Shown here in pieces: positions 17,568 to 26,304 of a stretch of DNA of 53,530 nt (the stretch's first letter is position 1; each line of letters begins with the position of its first letter). The stretch comes from Alphaproteobacteria bacterium. GTDB taxonomy: Bacteria; Pseudomonadota; Alphaproteobacteria; SMXP01. The stretch covers positions 1 through 53,530 of the forward strand of contig JANQPV010000043.1 of assembly GCA_028285305.1 (NCBI GenBank), given 5' to 3'. The position numbers were made by a program, and so were the translations under genes. The notes below the pieces were generated by a model. That model was not told the origin of the DNA. It worked only from the letters and a program-made list of their open reading frames with translations, and made no database searches.

Positions 17568-18665
17568 CTAGGTGGCGAAGCGAAAATGCATGACATCGCC
17601 GTCTTGAACGACATACTCTTTGCCTTCAAGCCGCAGCTTGCCTGCATCTTTTGCGCCGGCTTCGCCATTGCACGCGAAATAGTCATCGATCGAAATGGTT
17701 TCTGCTCGGATAAATCCGTGTTCAAAGTCTGTGTGAATCACGCCCGCGGCTTGAGGGGCCTTTGTGCCTTGCGTGACGGTCCAGGCCCGGGCCTCTTTCG
17801 GGCCGGCCGTGAAATACGTAATGAGGCCCAAAAGATCATAGCCGGCCCGGATGAGGCGGTTGAGGCCGGGTTCGTCCAGACCAATATCTCGTAGATATTC
17901 CAGACGTTCGTCGTCTTCGAGCTGAGAAAGCTCTGCCTCTATTTTGGCGGAGATAACCACGCTCACGGCACCCTCGCTTTCCGCCCTTTTTTGCACGACT
18001 TGCGAAAATGTATTGCCGGAAGCAGCGCTCCCTTCGTCGACATTGCAGACATAGAGCACCGGCTTAGATGTGAGCAAGTTCAGTGAGCGGAACGCACTTT
18101 GGTCCTCGACGGAGACGTCCGCCAAGCGCGCGGGCTTGCCCTCGCGCAGGAGACCAAGGCATTGTTCGATCAGCTCGATGAGCTTTTTTGCTTCTTTGTC
18201 GTTCCCCTTGGCTTTCTTTTCCAGGGCGGGTAAACGGTTTTCCAAGCTCTCCAAATCTGCCAGCATGAGCTCGGTTTCTACCGTATCGGCATCGGCAGCA
18301 GGATCAATCCGTCCGTCGACATGGGTGATGTCGTCATCCTCAAAGCACCTCAATACGTAGGCGATGGCATCAACCTCTCGAATATGAGCGAGGAACTGAT
18401 TGCCCAGCCCTTCGCCTTTGGAAGCACCGCTCACGAGGCCGGCAATGTCAACGAAATTAATACGTGTAGGGATGACCTCGGCGGACTTCGCTATTTCGGC
18501 AATTCGGGGCAGACGTTCGTCCGGTACGGCGACATCGCCAACATTGGGCTCGATTGTACAGAACGGATAGTTTTCAGCTTGAGCCGCTGCTGTTTGCGTG
18601 AGCGCATTAAAGAGGGTGGATTTGCCCACATTGGGCAAGCCGACGATGCCGCATTTAAACCCCAT
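17568..18665 (-). CDS. ychF: Redox-regulated ATPase YchF (Obg-like)
   Basis: A 365-residue Obg-family ATPase. G1 is GLPNVGKST (8-16), switch/G3 region DIAGLVSGASKGEGLG, and the altered G4 NVDE replaces the NKxD of GTPases, which explains its ATP preference. A coiled-coil region around 130-170 and a C-terminal TGS domain complete the fold. It binds the ribosome and is linked to the oxidative stress response. It lies after pth and rplY on the same strand. Confidence 0.96.
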   Translation of the reverse strand: MGFKCGIVGLPNVGKSTLFNALTQTAAAQAENYPFCTIEPNVGDVAVPDERLPRIAEIAKSAEVIPTRINFVDIAGLVSGASKGEGLGNQFLAHIREVDAIAYVLRCFEDDDITHVDGRIDPAADADTVETELMLADLESLENRLPALEKKAKGNDKEAKKLIELIEQCLGLLREGKPARLADVSVEDQSAFRSLNLLTSKPVLYVCNVDEGSAASGNTFSQVVQKRAESEGAVSVVISAKIEAELSQLEDDERLEYLRDIGLDEPGLNRLIRAGYDLLGLITYFTAGPKEARAWTVTQGTKAPQAAGVIHTDFEHGFIRAETISIDDYFACNGEAGAKDAGKLRLEGKEYVVQDGDVMHFRFAT

Positions 18666-18709
18666 AACGAGTTACTTCCCTATCTTTAAGTGTTTGTCCG
18701 AAGGCGTTC

Positions 18710-19291
18710 TTAGCCGGACAGATGTACTTTGTTCATAAAGCCGTTGAGATCGTGGTCGAGAAGATAGGGTGTGCACTTGGCGATGGCGGTCACGAGAGGG
18801 TCCACCCATTCGGTCTCTGCCTTTGAGAAATCGTTCAGAACGTATTTTGAAACCAGGTTTTTGTCGCCGGGATGCCCGACACCGATCCGAACCCTATGAA
18901 AGTCCGGGCCCAGATGAGCGCTAATAGATCTAATGCCGTTATTGCCGGCATGACCGCCGCCCGACTTTGCGCGCACCTTTCCGGGAACGAGATCCACCTC
19001 ATCGTGAAAGACCACAACATTGGCTATGGGCAGTTTGTAGAACCGCTGCGCTTCGCCAACGGATCGTCCGCTTTCGTTGTAGAAGGTTTGCGGCTTCATG
19101 GCGATGACGCGGACCCGTTCGCCATTCTGCTCTATGAAACCTTCGCTGGTCGCCCCTTGAAACTTCGATTTGAAGGGCGGGAGACCGAATTCCTTCACGA
19201 GAGCATCAATGACTTGGAAGCCGATATTGTGCCGAGTATTCTCGTAGCGCGGTCCAGGATTGCCCAGGCCGACAAACAAAAACGTGGACAT
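18710..19291 (-). CDS. pth: Peptidyl-tRNA hydrolase
   Basis: A 193-residue enzyme that releases peptides from peptidyl-tRNAs dropped by the ribosome. Family marks are GLGNPGPRYENTRHNIG, with the catalytic His in RHN, then MKPQTFYNESG and FHDEVDL, with the catalytic Asp. It starts 41 bases after the L25 stop, the usual rplY-pth-ychF order of alphaproteobacteria. Confidence 0.96.
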   Translation of the reverse strand: MSTFLFVGLGNPGPRYENTRHNIGFQVIDALVKEFGLPPFKSKFQGATSEGFIEQNGERVRVIAMKPQTFYNESGRSVGEAQRFYKLPIANVVVFHDEVDLVPGKVRAKSGGGHAGNNGIRSISAHLGPDFHRVRIGVGHPGDKNLVSKYVLNDFSKAETEWVDPLVTAIAKCTPYLLDHDLNGFMNKVHLSG

Positions 19292-19332
19292 AGTTCATGG
19301 GCCAGGCTTCGCCGTTCGAGATCGAGGCAGGA

Positions 19333-19992
19333 CTATTCCTCGCTTTCAGGCGACTCTTCTGGTGCCTCTGTTGCTTCCGTTTCCGCTTCTTCCTCTTCTG
19401 CTGCCTCGTCTTCGGCGGATTTCAATCCAGAAGGTGCGGCAATCGTTGCAACCGTAAAATCACGATCGCGGATCGTCAGTTCGACACCTTCCGGCAAACT
19501 GACCATAGAAATTTTGATGGCGTCGCCGATATCCAATCCTGCGACATCGAACTCAATCTCGTTCGGAATCGCGCTTGCCGGGCACAGAAGTTCGATCTCA
19601 CGTCTGACGATATTTAGAACACCGCCGCGCTTGAGGCCGGGGGAGTCTTCTTCATTCACGAAATGCGCCGGCACTTCGACGGCAATTTTTGTTTTTTCGG
19701 TGACCCGTAAGAAGTCCACATGAAGGATCGTATCTTTTACCGGTTCCGTCTGCACCTCACGCGGGAGGACTTGTGTTTTCTTTCCGCCAATGTTCAATTC
19801 GATGACGTTAGAGAGCAGGGCTCCCCGGTTGTGGGCCTTCGTGACTTCAAGCGCATCCACATTTACATGTTCAGGTGGCTGATCTGCGCCAAAAACTACA
19901 CCGGGGACTTTGCCAGCGCGGCGCGATGCTCTGGCACCTCCTGTGCCCAAATTGGAGCGGGGTTCCGCTTCCAAGATCATGTTTTCGCTCAT
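19333..19992 (-). CDS. rplY: 50S ribosomal protein L25/general stress protein Ctc
   Basis: A 219-residue long-form L25. The N-terminal 5S-rRNA-binding domain has RASRRAGKVPGVVFG, and the Ctc-type C-terminal domain follows. The tail from about residue 190 is almost all Glu, Ala and Ser, common in this family. I placed the start at the ATG at 19992 (MSENMILEAE); an upstream in-frame start adds 15 unconserved residues. The ribose-phosphate pyrophosphokinase gene often upstream of rplY is not present here. Confidence 0.94.
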   Translation of the reverse strand: MSENMILEAEPRSNLGTGGARASRRAGKVPGVVFGADQPPEHVNVDALEVTKAHNRGALLSNVIELNIGGKKTQVLPREVQTEPVKDTILHVDFLRVTEKTKIAVEVPAHFVNEEDSPGLKRGGVLNIVRREIELLCPASAIPNEIEFDVAGLDIGDAIKISMVSLPEGVELTIRDRDFTVATIAAPSGLKSAEDEAAEEEEAETEATEAPEESPESEE

Positions 19993-20161
19993 GGCTTGAC
20001 TACACCTGACGTTTGCTGAATGAGGGCGGCGGAGCACAAGAAAATTTGCTGGTGCAGCGCGCGTGTTTCAAAGAAGCGGCCTTTTACATCTATGTGTTGG
20101 AAAACGCAACGGAAGAAGGCCAAAGTTAACGGCAGGGGCTCCGGGGAGCCATTCGAGGCTT

Positions 20162-20380
20162 GTGAAACAGCTCTTACAAACCAATGATTTGGTTCTCATT
20201 TCCTACTTGGAAGCATTGCTGCGCGATGCGGGCATCGAAAGTATCGTTTTGGATGCTCACGCCAGTACCGTGGAGGGTCAGATATCTGCGATTCCTCGCC
20301 GAGTGATGGTGGCCGAGGAGGATTTTGACAGGGCAAATGAGATACTTCGAGGCTTTCGGCAGACCTTCGAAGGCGCGTAA
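20162..20380 (+). CDS. DUF2007 domain protein (putative signal transducing protein)
   Basis: A 72-residue protein matching the compact DUF2007 fold: KQLLQTNDLVLISYLEALL, then a variable loop and RVMVAEEDFDRANEIL. The fold resembles PII-like alpha/beta proteins, but no ligand is known. The GTG start at 20162 follows GAGG closely; longer frames upstream are not conserved in character. It is divergent from rplY. Confidence 0.8.
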   Translation: MKQLLQTNDLVLISYLEALLRDAGIESIVLDAHASTVEGQISAIPRRVMVAEEDFDRANEILRGFRQTFEGA

Positions 20381-20423
20381 GACCGTGCCCAAAAACACGA
20401 GAATGCGCTTTGCATTTGCGCCT

Positions 20424-20456
20424 CAATCACGGCGATGACGCCAACGGGCGTGATTG
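20424..20456 (+). other. Hairpin between DUF2007 and M48 protease genes
   Basis: CAATCACG (20424-20431) and CGTGATTG (20449-20456) form an 8-bp perfect stem, with a possible inner GCG/CGC. There is no T-run, so a classic terminator is unlikely. It could be an operator or leader element for the protease gene. Confidence 0.4.
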
Positions 20457-20593
20457 TACACAAAGTCTGGCATCCTGGAGCCGAGCTGTTAAAGTAAATG
20501 CCAATAGGTAAACAAAGCGTTGGGTCACAATGGGCCTGGATCCCGCGCATCCATGCGAGATCTTGGGAAAAACAAAGCAGGAGGGGTTCTGCA

Positions 20594-21409
20594 ATGGAAA
20601 AGACGCGCAATTGGTTTTCTTCTCATATGGGATTGTTCAAACGAGGGTTTGCGGCTCTTGTGCTCGCGAGTTTTGGTGTTGTTGCTTCGGGCTGCACGAC
20701 CAATCCGGCAACCGGGCGGAGCCAAATGATTTTGCTGCCCGAAGCCCAAGTGGCTTCGATGGGCGCACAGGCCTATCAACAGATCAAGACGCAGCAAAAG
20801 ATATCCCGGGATCCGAAGTATACGCGGCCCGTGGTGGAAATCTCTCAGCGCATTGTGAACCTTCCTGATGTCAAAAGGTATTATGGCAACCGCCAATGGG
20901 AAGTGACTGTTTTTGAAGACGATACACCTAACGCGTTCGCGTTGCCCGGAGGCAAGATCGGTGTCCATACCGGTTTGTTCAAAGTGGCAAAAAACAGAAG
21001 CCAGTTGGCTGCTGTGATTGGTCATGAAGTGGCTCATGTCATTGGTCGCCACAGTGCGGAACGGGTTTCTCAGGGCATGCTTGCACAAGTGGGTGTGGGT
21101 GTTGCTGGTGCTGCCTACGGAGGCAATGTGGCAAATCTGCTCGCTCAGGCGGCAACGCTGGGTGTGATCCTGCCATTTTCGCGGAGCCAAGAGTCTGAAG
21201 CTGATGTTCTTGGATTGAAATATATGGCGCAAGCGGGATACGACCCCCGGCAGTCGGTCAATCTTTGGCAAAACTTCAAGGCATATGGCGGAAGCCGGCC
21301 GCCGGAGTTTCTGTCTACTCATCCGTCCCCGGACAATCGCATCGCGCGGCTACAGCAAAACATGCCGGCAGCGATGGAAGAGTATAATCGCAGTCCCTAC
21401 CGAAGATAG
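20594..21409 (+). CDS. M48 family metalloprotease, lipoprotein (LoiP/BepA-like)
   Basis: A 271-residue predicted outer-envelope lipoprotein. The signal ends in a lipobox with C34 (VASGC). The zinc site is H144-E145-x2-H148, with the third ligand probably E202 in ESEAD. Members of this group degrade misfolded envelope proteins. The ATG at 20594 has a strong AGGAGGGG site at 20579-20586, which decides against a longer frame. A strong terminator follows at once. Confidence 0.92.
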   Translation: MEKTRNWFSSHMGLFKRGFAALVLASFGVVASGCTTNPATGRSQMILLPEAQVASMGAQAYQQIKTQQKISRDPKYTRPVVEISQRIVNLPDVKRYYGNRQWEVTVFEDDTPNAFALPGGKIGVHTGLFKVAKNRSQLAAVIGHEVAHVIGRHSAERVSQGMLAQVGVGVAGAAYGGNVANLLAQAATLGVILPFSRSQESEADVLGLKYMAQAGYDPRQSVNLWQNFKAYGGSRPPEFLSTHPSPDNRIARLQQNMPAAMEEYNRSPYRR

Positions 21410-21430
21410 GAAGTGGCTAAGCGTGCAAGA

Positions 21431-21456
21431 AAGGCGGCCTCCGAGCCGCCTTTTTT
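21431..21456 (+). terminator. Rho-independent terminator after M48 protease
   Basis: An 8-bp perfect stem AAGGCGGC / GCCGCCTT with a 6-base loop runs into six T residues (21451-21456). It ends the protease transcript and touches the stop codon of the convergent MAPEG gene, so it may weakly serve that gene as well. Confidence 0.9.
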
Positions 21457-21856
21457 ACGGGACCGTTAGGAGCGCAGCGATCGCCAGCGCAGCGCCGGCA
21501 ATATAGGTACCGAGAGCTCCCAGAAAGCGCAGCGGGTTGGCCTTGTCCATGGCGCCGGTGAGCAAACCTGCGACGAGCACATAGCGGCTCGCTGTTGCCA
21601 CGATCATCGTCCACACCACCCACAGCGGCGGTGTGGTCGTTCCCAGGTAGAGCATCAGAATGGCGAGCATTGGCGCGTACTCAGCCGTGTTGCCGTGGGC
21701 GCGAATGAGTTTGTTCACCAAAAGAGCAGGATCGTCGCTGCTTCCAATCAGGACCCGCGAGTTTGCACGCGCCAGGGACACGGCGAAGCCGAGAACGAAA
21801 AGCAACAGGCCCAATAGACCGATGCAGATGACGGCCGTGGCCATATTCGACGTCAT
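21455..21856 (-). CDS. MAPEG family membrane protein
   Basis: A 133-residue protein with four membrane helices and the MAPEG signature RAHGNTAEYAP (52-62) after helix 1. The superfamily includes microsomal glutathione transferases and leukotriene C4 synthase; bacterial members are mostly uncharacterised, with thiol conjugation as the likely chemistry. The ATG at 21856 has a GGAGGGG site. Its stop lies in the terminator T-run. Confidence 0.88.
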   Translation of the reverse strand: MTSNMATAVICIGLLGLLLFVLGFAVSLARANSRVLIGSSDDPALLVNKLIRAHGNTAEYAPMLAILMLYLGTTTPPLWVVWTMIVATASRYVLVAGLLTGAMDKANPLRFLGALGTYIAGAALAIAALLTVP

Positions 21857-21931
21857 GGAAAGGCCCCTCCCAAACTGCGGTTATCAGAGATCGGCGCATT
21901 CCGGGCCTGAAGCCATCAGGGCCCGGTCTTG

Positions 21932-22414
21932 TTAGTCTTCTGTTTCGTGACCCATTGCCGACTGCAAGTAGTTTTGTTCGCCGACTTTGTCGATCAATTC
22001 CAATTGTGTTTCAAGCCAGTCGATGTGTTCTTCTTCGGACTCCAATATCTCTTCAAACAGATCCCGGGTGACGAAATCCTGATTGTCGTGGCAGTATTTT
22101 GAGGCCTCCACATACAATGGATGCGCGTTCAACTCGGCTTTCAGGTCGCACTCCAGGCATTCCTTGACGTTCTCTCCGATCATCAGTCGATCGAGATCTT
22201 GGAGATTGGGCAGTCCCTCCAGAAACAAAATCCGATCGATGATGGTTTGCGCGTGCTTCATTTCGTCGATGGATTCCTCATACTCCTTTTTTCCAAGGGC
22301 TTTGAAACCCCAATTGTCAAACATCCGGGAGTGGAGAAAGTATTGATTGATGGTTGTCAGCTCTTGTTTAAGGGCTTTGTTCAAGTATTCGAGGACTTTG
22401 GGATCACCTTTCAT
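21932..22414 (-). CDS. bfr: Bacterioferritin
   Basis: A 160-residue four-helix ferritin that oxidises and stores iron. Ferroxidase ligands E18, E51 and H54 and the heme ligand M52 (EMKHA) are all present, so this is a heme-binding bacterioferritin and not a Dps. The start overlaps the stop of the DMT transporter gene by 4 bases (ATGA), so the two are translationally coupled. The partner ferredoxin gene is nearby, beyond the transporter. Confidence 0.95.
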   Translation of the reverse strand: MKGDPKVLEYLNKALKQELTTINQYFLHSRMFDNWGFKALGKKEYEESIDEMKHAQTIIDRILFLEGLPNLQDLDRLMIGENVKECLECDLKAELNAHPLYVEASKYCHDNQDFVTRDLFEEILESEEEHIDWLETQLELIDKVGEQNYLQSAMGHETED

Positions 22415-23337
22415 GGGTGCGGAATCTCCTTAGGTTTGATGGTTAGGTATTGGTTGCGCAAAAGCCATAGTCCGCCAGCGGATATAACGACGCCGCCAAG
22501 CAGAGTGGCCTGGCCGGGGACGTCGCCGAAAATCAGGTAGCCATACAGGATGCCCCACAATAATGATGTATAGTCAGTGGGAGCGATCACCGCTGCCGGT
22601 GCGAAACGGAAAGCCGATGAGAGGGCCAGTCGCCCAAACGCAGCCAAGAGGCCGAGGGCGATGAGCCATACAAAGTCCATGCCCTCGGGAACGGTCCACG
22701 TGTGAAACCCGATGAGCAGAGAGATGCCGCCGCTGATGGCCATAAGATAAAACGTCGTGACAAGCGGGTTTTCCTCCGGTCCCAAACTGCGGAACACCAG
22801 GTTTGAACATGCATAAGCGATGGTTGCGGTGAAACCGAGCAATGATGCCCAGCCCAACGTCACGCCGCTTGGCTGAAATGTTATCAGCACGCCGACAAAG
22901 CCGATCGAGATCGCGATCCAGGTCGATCGGGAAACCGGTTCGCGAAGCAGAGGCCAAGACAGAACCGCGACAAAAAAGGGTGCCGTAAATGCGATCACAT
23001 AAAGATCCACAATGGGCATCATCGAAAGGGCAAAGAAGAAGGAGAGCGCGGCAACCGTAGTAAGAAGGCCCGCTAAGATTTGCAGACGCGGCTTTCTTGT
23101 GCGGATTGCGCCGAGTTCTCCGCGAAAGCCTAAAATGGCGAGCATAACAGCGCAGGCGATGGCGCCGCGGACTGTTGTCAATTGGTATACGGATATGGAT
23201 TCGCTCAAAAGTTTTATGAGCACATCGACCAAAGATAGCATCACGAATGCGAGCGTCGCCAGGCCAAGGCCCAAGAGGACATTATCTCTTGGAACAGCTG
23301 AAATGTTTGTTCCGGAAAATGAACTTTGAGTTGCCAT
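22411..23337 (-). CDS. DMT superfamily transporter (EamA type)
   Basis: A 308-residue protein with ten predicted membrane helices arranged as two EamA repeats. Marks are [11 protein letters not shown] at the end of repeat 1 and [19 protein letters not shown] late in repeat 2. Such proteins export metabolites or amino acids; the substrate is unknown. It forms an operon with bfr through a 4-base overlap. A perfect palindrome lies about 10 bases before its start (23348-23365). Confidence 0.88.
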   Translation of the reverse strand: MATQSSFSGTNISAVPRDNVLLGLGLATLAFVMLSLVDVLIKLLSESISVYQLTTVRGAIACAVMLAILGFRGELGAIRTRKPRLQILAGLLTTVAALSFFFALSMMPIVDLYVIAFTAPFFVAVLSWPLLREPVSRSTWIAISIGFVGVLITFQPSGVTLGWASLLGFTATIAYACSNLVFRSLGPEENPLVTTFYLMAISGGISLLIGFHTWTVPEGMDFVWLIALGLLAAFGRLALSSAFRFAPAAVIAPTDYTSLLWGILYGYLIFGDVPGQATLLGGVVISAGGLWLLRNQYLTIKPKEIPHP

Positions 23338-23347
23338 TCAAGAATCG

Positions 23348-23365
23348 CCAAACGAAATCGTTTGG
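23348..23365. promoter_or_regulatory. Perfect 18-bp palindrome upstream of DMT-bfr operon
   Basis: CCAAACGA and TCGTTTGG flank a 2-base centre, 10-28 bases upstream of the transporter start. This is a position where a repressor would cover the ribosome site or early transcript. No known consensus is matched. Confidence 0.5.
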
Positions 23366-23396
23366 TCGATATAAAGGCAATAATCCCTTATTCAAA

Positions 23397-23409
23397 CTCA
23401 ATTGTTGAG
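23397..23409. promoter_or_regulatory. Second palindrome upstream of DMT-bfr operon
   Basis: CTCAA and TTGAG flank TTG, with outer ATTC (23390-23393) and GAAT (23411-23414) roughly symmetric. It is about 60 bases before the transporter start, in a region that should contain the promoter. Confidence 0.3.
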
Positions 23410-23445
23410 CGAATGAGAGTGCATATTAGTTGAAGGAATGCCTAA

Positions 23446-23649
23446 TTAAACTGTGTCGCTCGACTTGGAGCCTGGCGCAGATTGTTGACCGGACACTTGT
23501 GAGACACAGGCGGACAATTGGGGCAGGCACTTCCCACATTGAGGACGATACCCAAGTGAGCGTAGAGTCGTTTTCAGACAGCCGCTGCTGCCTTCAGCCG
23601 CCGATTTTACATCGCTTTCTCGAATAGACCTGCAAATGCAAACGTACAT
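23446..23649 (-). CDS. bfd: Bacterioferritin-associated ferredoxin-like [2Fe-2S] protein
   Basis: A 67-residue protein of the Bfd/BFD-like [2Fe-2S] family. Cluster ligands are C4-x-C6 and C38-x2-C41. In studied bacteria Bfd reduces the heme of bacterioferritin to release stored iron. The ATG at 23649 is chosen by homology of the MYVCICR start; a longer frame upstream runs through the Fur-like box. The C-terminal 15 residues are Ser/Gln-rich. Confidence 0.9.
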   Translation of the reverse strand: MYVCICRSIRESDVKSAAEGSSGCLKTTLRSLGYRPQCGKCLPQLSACVSQVSGQQSAPGSKSSDTV

Positions 23650-23678
23650 CTGTACTTCCTCACCTATGCACCAATGTA

Positions 23679-23705
23679 TGTTATTGAGAATGACTGTCAA
23701 TAACA
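23679..23705 (-). promoter_or_regulatory. Fur-family iron box upstream of bfd
   Basis: TGTTATTGA (23679-23687) and TCAATAACA (23697-23705) are perfect 9-base arms around GAATGACTG. The core TGAGAATGACTGTCA fits the 7-1-7 Fur pattern TGAnAATnATTnTCA in most positions. It sits 30 bases upstream of the bfd start, fit for iron-dependent repression. It might instead bind another Fur-family protein such as Irr or Mur. Confidence 0.75.
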
Positions 23706-23861
23706 AACTTTCGAATATGCTGCGACAGATTGCCCAGCAAACTCGCTCTGTTGCGGCAAAACAGCCGTCGCAAATTTCGCGCCAGAGTGGCACAGGCGTT
23801 CTAGACTTCCAGTAAAGCGCATTCTAGCGTGAAATGGGTATCCTATGGTTTGGGGTGACAT

Positions 23862-24284
23862 ATGTGGCGAATTCTCACTGCTTTGGCGGCTTCACTCGCC
23901 ATCGTTTCTTATGCAAAGGCAGCCTTTGGCTTTGACTTGTCGGGTCAGCCGGCGTTTTGGTGCGGCGCGTATGAAACCGTTAGGAACATCGCACTCTTTT
24001 TCTTCCCGGCGGATGCGTTCTTCGACTTGGAAGACGCGCGATGGACTTGGCTGGGTCTGAACGAATCCAGTCAGTTTAAGGACGGAGTAGCTTTCCTCGC
24101 GATGATGGGCGGATCCTATCTTAAGCCCATCGGTGATGGGAAAGAAGGACGAGAACGCTTGTTTAGTCTGTTCAAGGACACAACGTTCTTAAGGGCTACG
24201 GCCACCTTCGTTGGCATCAGCGCTGTCTCGGCTATCGCCCTTATTGTTTGGGGAACCCAAGCACCCGTCCCGGCTACACCTTAG
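23862..24284 (+). CDS. Hypothetical membrane-anchored protein
   Basis: A 140-residue protein I do not recognise. An N-terminal hydrophobic segment (about 3-22) may be a signal peptide or anchor, and a second helix is near the C-terminus (about 112-131). The region between is mixed and aromatic-rich. The start ATG is at 23862. Its last 11 bases overlap the convergent YdcF gene. Confidence 0.6.
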   Translation: MWRILTALAASLAIVSYAKAAFGFDLSGQPAFWCGAYETVRNIALFFFPADAFFDLEDARWTWLGLNESSQFKDGVAFLAMMGGSYLKPIGDGKEGRERLFSLFKDTTFLRATATFVGISAVSAIALIVWGTQAPVPATP

Positions 24285-25044
24285 CGAAGACGTATTTGAG
24301 CCATCCGTAGAGTTCGTAGAGCGCATGGCGTGATTGTTCCAGGAACTTTACCGAGGGCACGATGGCGAGCGGATAGGTGCGCAAGTCGACAGGCTCATAG
24401 AAGATCGTTGGTGCAGGGATAACTTCAAATCCCGCCGCTTCAAAGGCCATAACCGAACGATGCATGTGAAGCGCGTGGGTGACGAGATAGATTCGTTGCT
24501 TGCCCGCGGGCAGCAGGATCGAGGCCGACTTCTCCGCGTTTTGCCATGTGGTTTTGGAGGTTGTTTCCGCCCAAGGCACGTCGGCGCCGAATTCGTCCGT
24601 GAGGGCCCGTTGCATAAGGATGGCATGGGGATCCCAAGATGGACGGGACGGGCCGCCACTTGTCAGAATGGGTAAGGCTGTTTCTTTCTGCAGACGGGCC
24701 GCGTAGCGAATGCGTTCAAGCGTGTGGCGGTTTACGTCTGAGCCGCCATATTCGGGAGCGTATTGCCGGTGCCCACCGGCCAGGACGACAATCGCATCGG
24801 CACTTTCTTCGTATGTGAGCGGAGTATAGTCATAGGCGACGAAGTCCGCGAGAGGAACGGAAACCAGCCGCGTGCTCAGAAGATAGAGCAGGGCAACGGT
24901 CGACCCAATCAGCCAACGGGCGATGCGGGGATGACGGTTCCATAAAAGCCAGCCCAGGCCGCCCATAACGACGAAAATCCCGGGAGGCAAGATCATCATT
25001 TTGAAGGCGGCGTAGAGCACTCGTTTACTCCTTTTGGGGCGCAA
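24274..25044 (-). CDS. YdcF/ElyC family protein (DUF218)
   Basis: A 256-residue inner-membrane protein with two N-terminal helices (about 15-37 and 42-60) and a DUF218 domain from about 80. Marks are DAIVVLAGG, ILTSGGPS, and TTWQNAEKSA with YLVTHALHMHRS. E. coli ElyC and SanA, of the same family, act in peptidoglycan and envelope maintenance. Its precise role here is unknown. The 231 bases upstream are promoter space shared with the MarR-GNAT gene. Confidence 0.88.
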   Translation of the reverse strand: MRPKRSKRVLYAAFKMMILPPGIFVVMGGLGWLLWNRHPRIARWLIGSTVALLYLLSTRLVSVPLADFVAYDYTPLTYEESADAIVVLAGGHRQYAPEYGGSDVNRHTLERIRYAARLQKETALPILTSGGPSRPSWDPHAILMQRALTDEFGADVPWAETTSKTTWQNAEKSASILLPAGKQRIYLVTHALHMHRSVMAFEAAGFEVIPAPTIFYEPVDLRTYPLAIVPSVKFLEQSRHALYELYGWLKYVFAKV

Positions 25045-25220
25045 CAGTTAGGGCCCCTGCGGTGAATACTATCATTAAGCCACTAGTAAACTGTTAGGCA
25101 AAACGATGCAGCACCGCGGACAAATTGCATCTCTTCCGCCGTCTTTTGAGGTTGACGCTATTGCTGACGGCGAATGAGTCGTTGTTTCGGTGGGCGGCAA
25201 AGGAACCATAACTTTGCCTC

Positions 25221-25250
25221 TTGCGAGTATTGCATATCATGTTATATATG
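25221..25250 (+). promoter_or_regulatory. Promoter and possible self-operator of MarR-GNAT gene
   Basis: TTGCGA at 25221-25226 and TATATG at 25245-25250 are 18 bases apart and read as -35/-10 boxes. CATAT (25233-25237) and ATATG (25246-25250) form a short inverted repeat between and over the boxes, a usual place for MarR self-repression. The AT-rich run stands out from its surroundings. Confidence 0.45.
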
Positions 25251-25275
25251 TTGTTATGTAATTGAGGAGGCTGGT

Positions 25276-26304
25276 ATGACGCGAGATATTCTGGCGGATG
25301 TCGGGTACCTGGCGCTCAGCAGCAGATTGAAGCGTATTGCTGAGCGATTGCAGGCCCAGGCAGCCAAGGCCCATGCCGACTTGGGGTATCCTATCCAGCC
25401 CAGTCAGTTTCCCCTGCTGGCTGCGCTCGACCGCTACGGTCCGCTCAGCGTAAGCGAGGCGGTGGAGGCGTTGGGCATTAGTCAGCCGGGTGTGACTCGT
25501 ACTCACGGTGCGCTCATGGACATGGGACTGACCGAAGCCGCAACATCGGATGGAGATGGCCGGCTTAAACAGATCCGATTGTCGGCAAAGGGGCGGGCGC
25601 TGATTGACGAAATGAAGCGCAGTTTTTGGGTCGATGTCGAAGAAGCGGCCCGGACCATGTGTTCCGGTCCTGATACGGATCTTTTATCTCACATTGCGAG
25701 GTTGGAAAAAGCGGTGGAGGCGCGTGCGCTCGATGTTCGGGTGGAGGACATCCGCAGATCGAGAGCGCAGGATGTGAATCTACTTCTTGTTGAATATACG
25801 GATGAGTTAGCTGGTGAGTTTGAAGAGATCACCCGGGAGTGGGTAGAGAGTATGTTCAGGCTGGAAGAGGAAGATCTGCGAATCCTTAAGAATCCTCGTG
25901 AAATGATCCTAGAGCGAGGAGGGACGATCCTGTTCGTTTCCACGCCTGATCTTGGTGTCGTTGGGACGTGCGCCCTGATGCCCGTCGAGGGCGCGACTTT
26001 CGAACTCACCAAGATGGGCGTCAAGTCTTCGGCTCGGGGACGACAAGCCGGCGCGTTTCTTTTGGATAGGATTTTGGAACGGGCGCGTGCACTGCCCATC
26101 AAAGAGCTCTTCTTACTGACCAATCGCAAATGTGAAGCAGCGATCCATCTTTATGAGAAGGCCGGTTTTGTCCATGACAAGGAGATTATGGTGCGATTTG
26201 GCGGGCGCTATGGACGCTGCGATGTGGCTATGTCGTACGATCTGGAAGGGCCGATGGTCGCAGCAGCGGCTCCAGAAGAGCTTCAATCCACCGCCGCCAC
26301 TTGA
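25276..26304 (+). CDS. MarR-type regulator fused to GNAT acetyltransferase
   Basis: A 342-residue two-domain protein. Residues 1-150 are a MarR-like winged helix (SVSEAVEALGISQPGVTRTHGAL is its recognition region). About 190-330 is a GNAT domain with GVKSSARGRQAGAFLLD for acetyl-CoA and LYEKAGFVHDKE near its end. Such fusions are widespread in proteobacteria but few have known targets. The ATG at 25276 follows GAGGAGG at 25264-25270, decisive against the longer frame. It overlaps the convergent SDR gene by 22 bases. Confidence 0.9.
   Translation: MTRDILADVGYLALSSRLKRIAERLQAQAAKAHADLGYPIQPSQFPLLAALDRYGPLSVSEAVEALGISQPGVTRTHGALMDMGLTEAATSDGDGRLKQIRLSAKGRALIDEMKRSFWVDVEEAARTMCSGPDTDLLSHIARLEKAVEARALDVRVEDIRRSRAQDVNLLLVEYTDELAGEFEEITREWVESMFRLEEEDLRILKNPREMILERGGTILFVSTPDLGVVGTCALMPVEGATFELTKMGVKSSARGRQAGAFLLDRILERARALPIKELFLLTNRKCEAAIHLYEKAGFVHDKEIMVRFGGRYGRCDVAMSYDLEGPMVAAAAPEELQSTAAT

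Noticed and set aside
23679-23705. Rho-independent terminator instead of a Fur-like box
   Set aside because: There is no T-run, the arms are AT-rich, and the position is 30 bases before bfd, typical of an operator.
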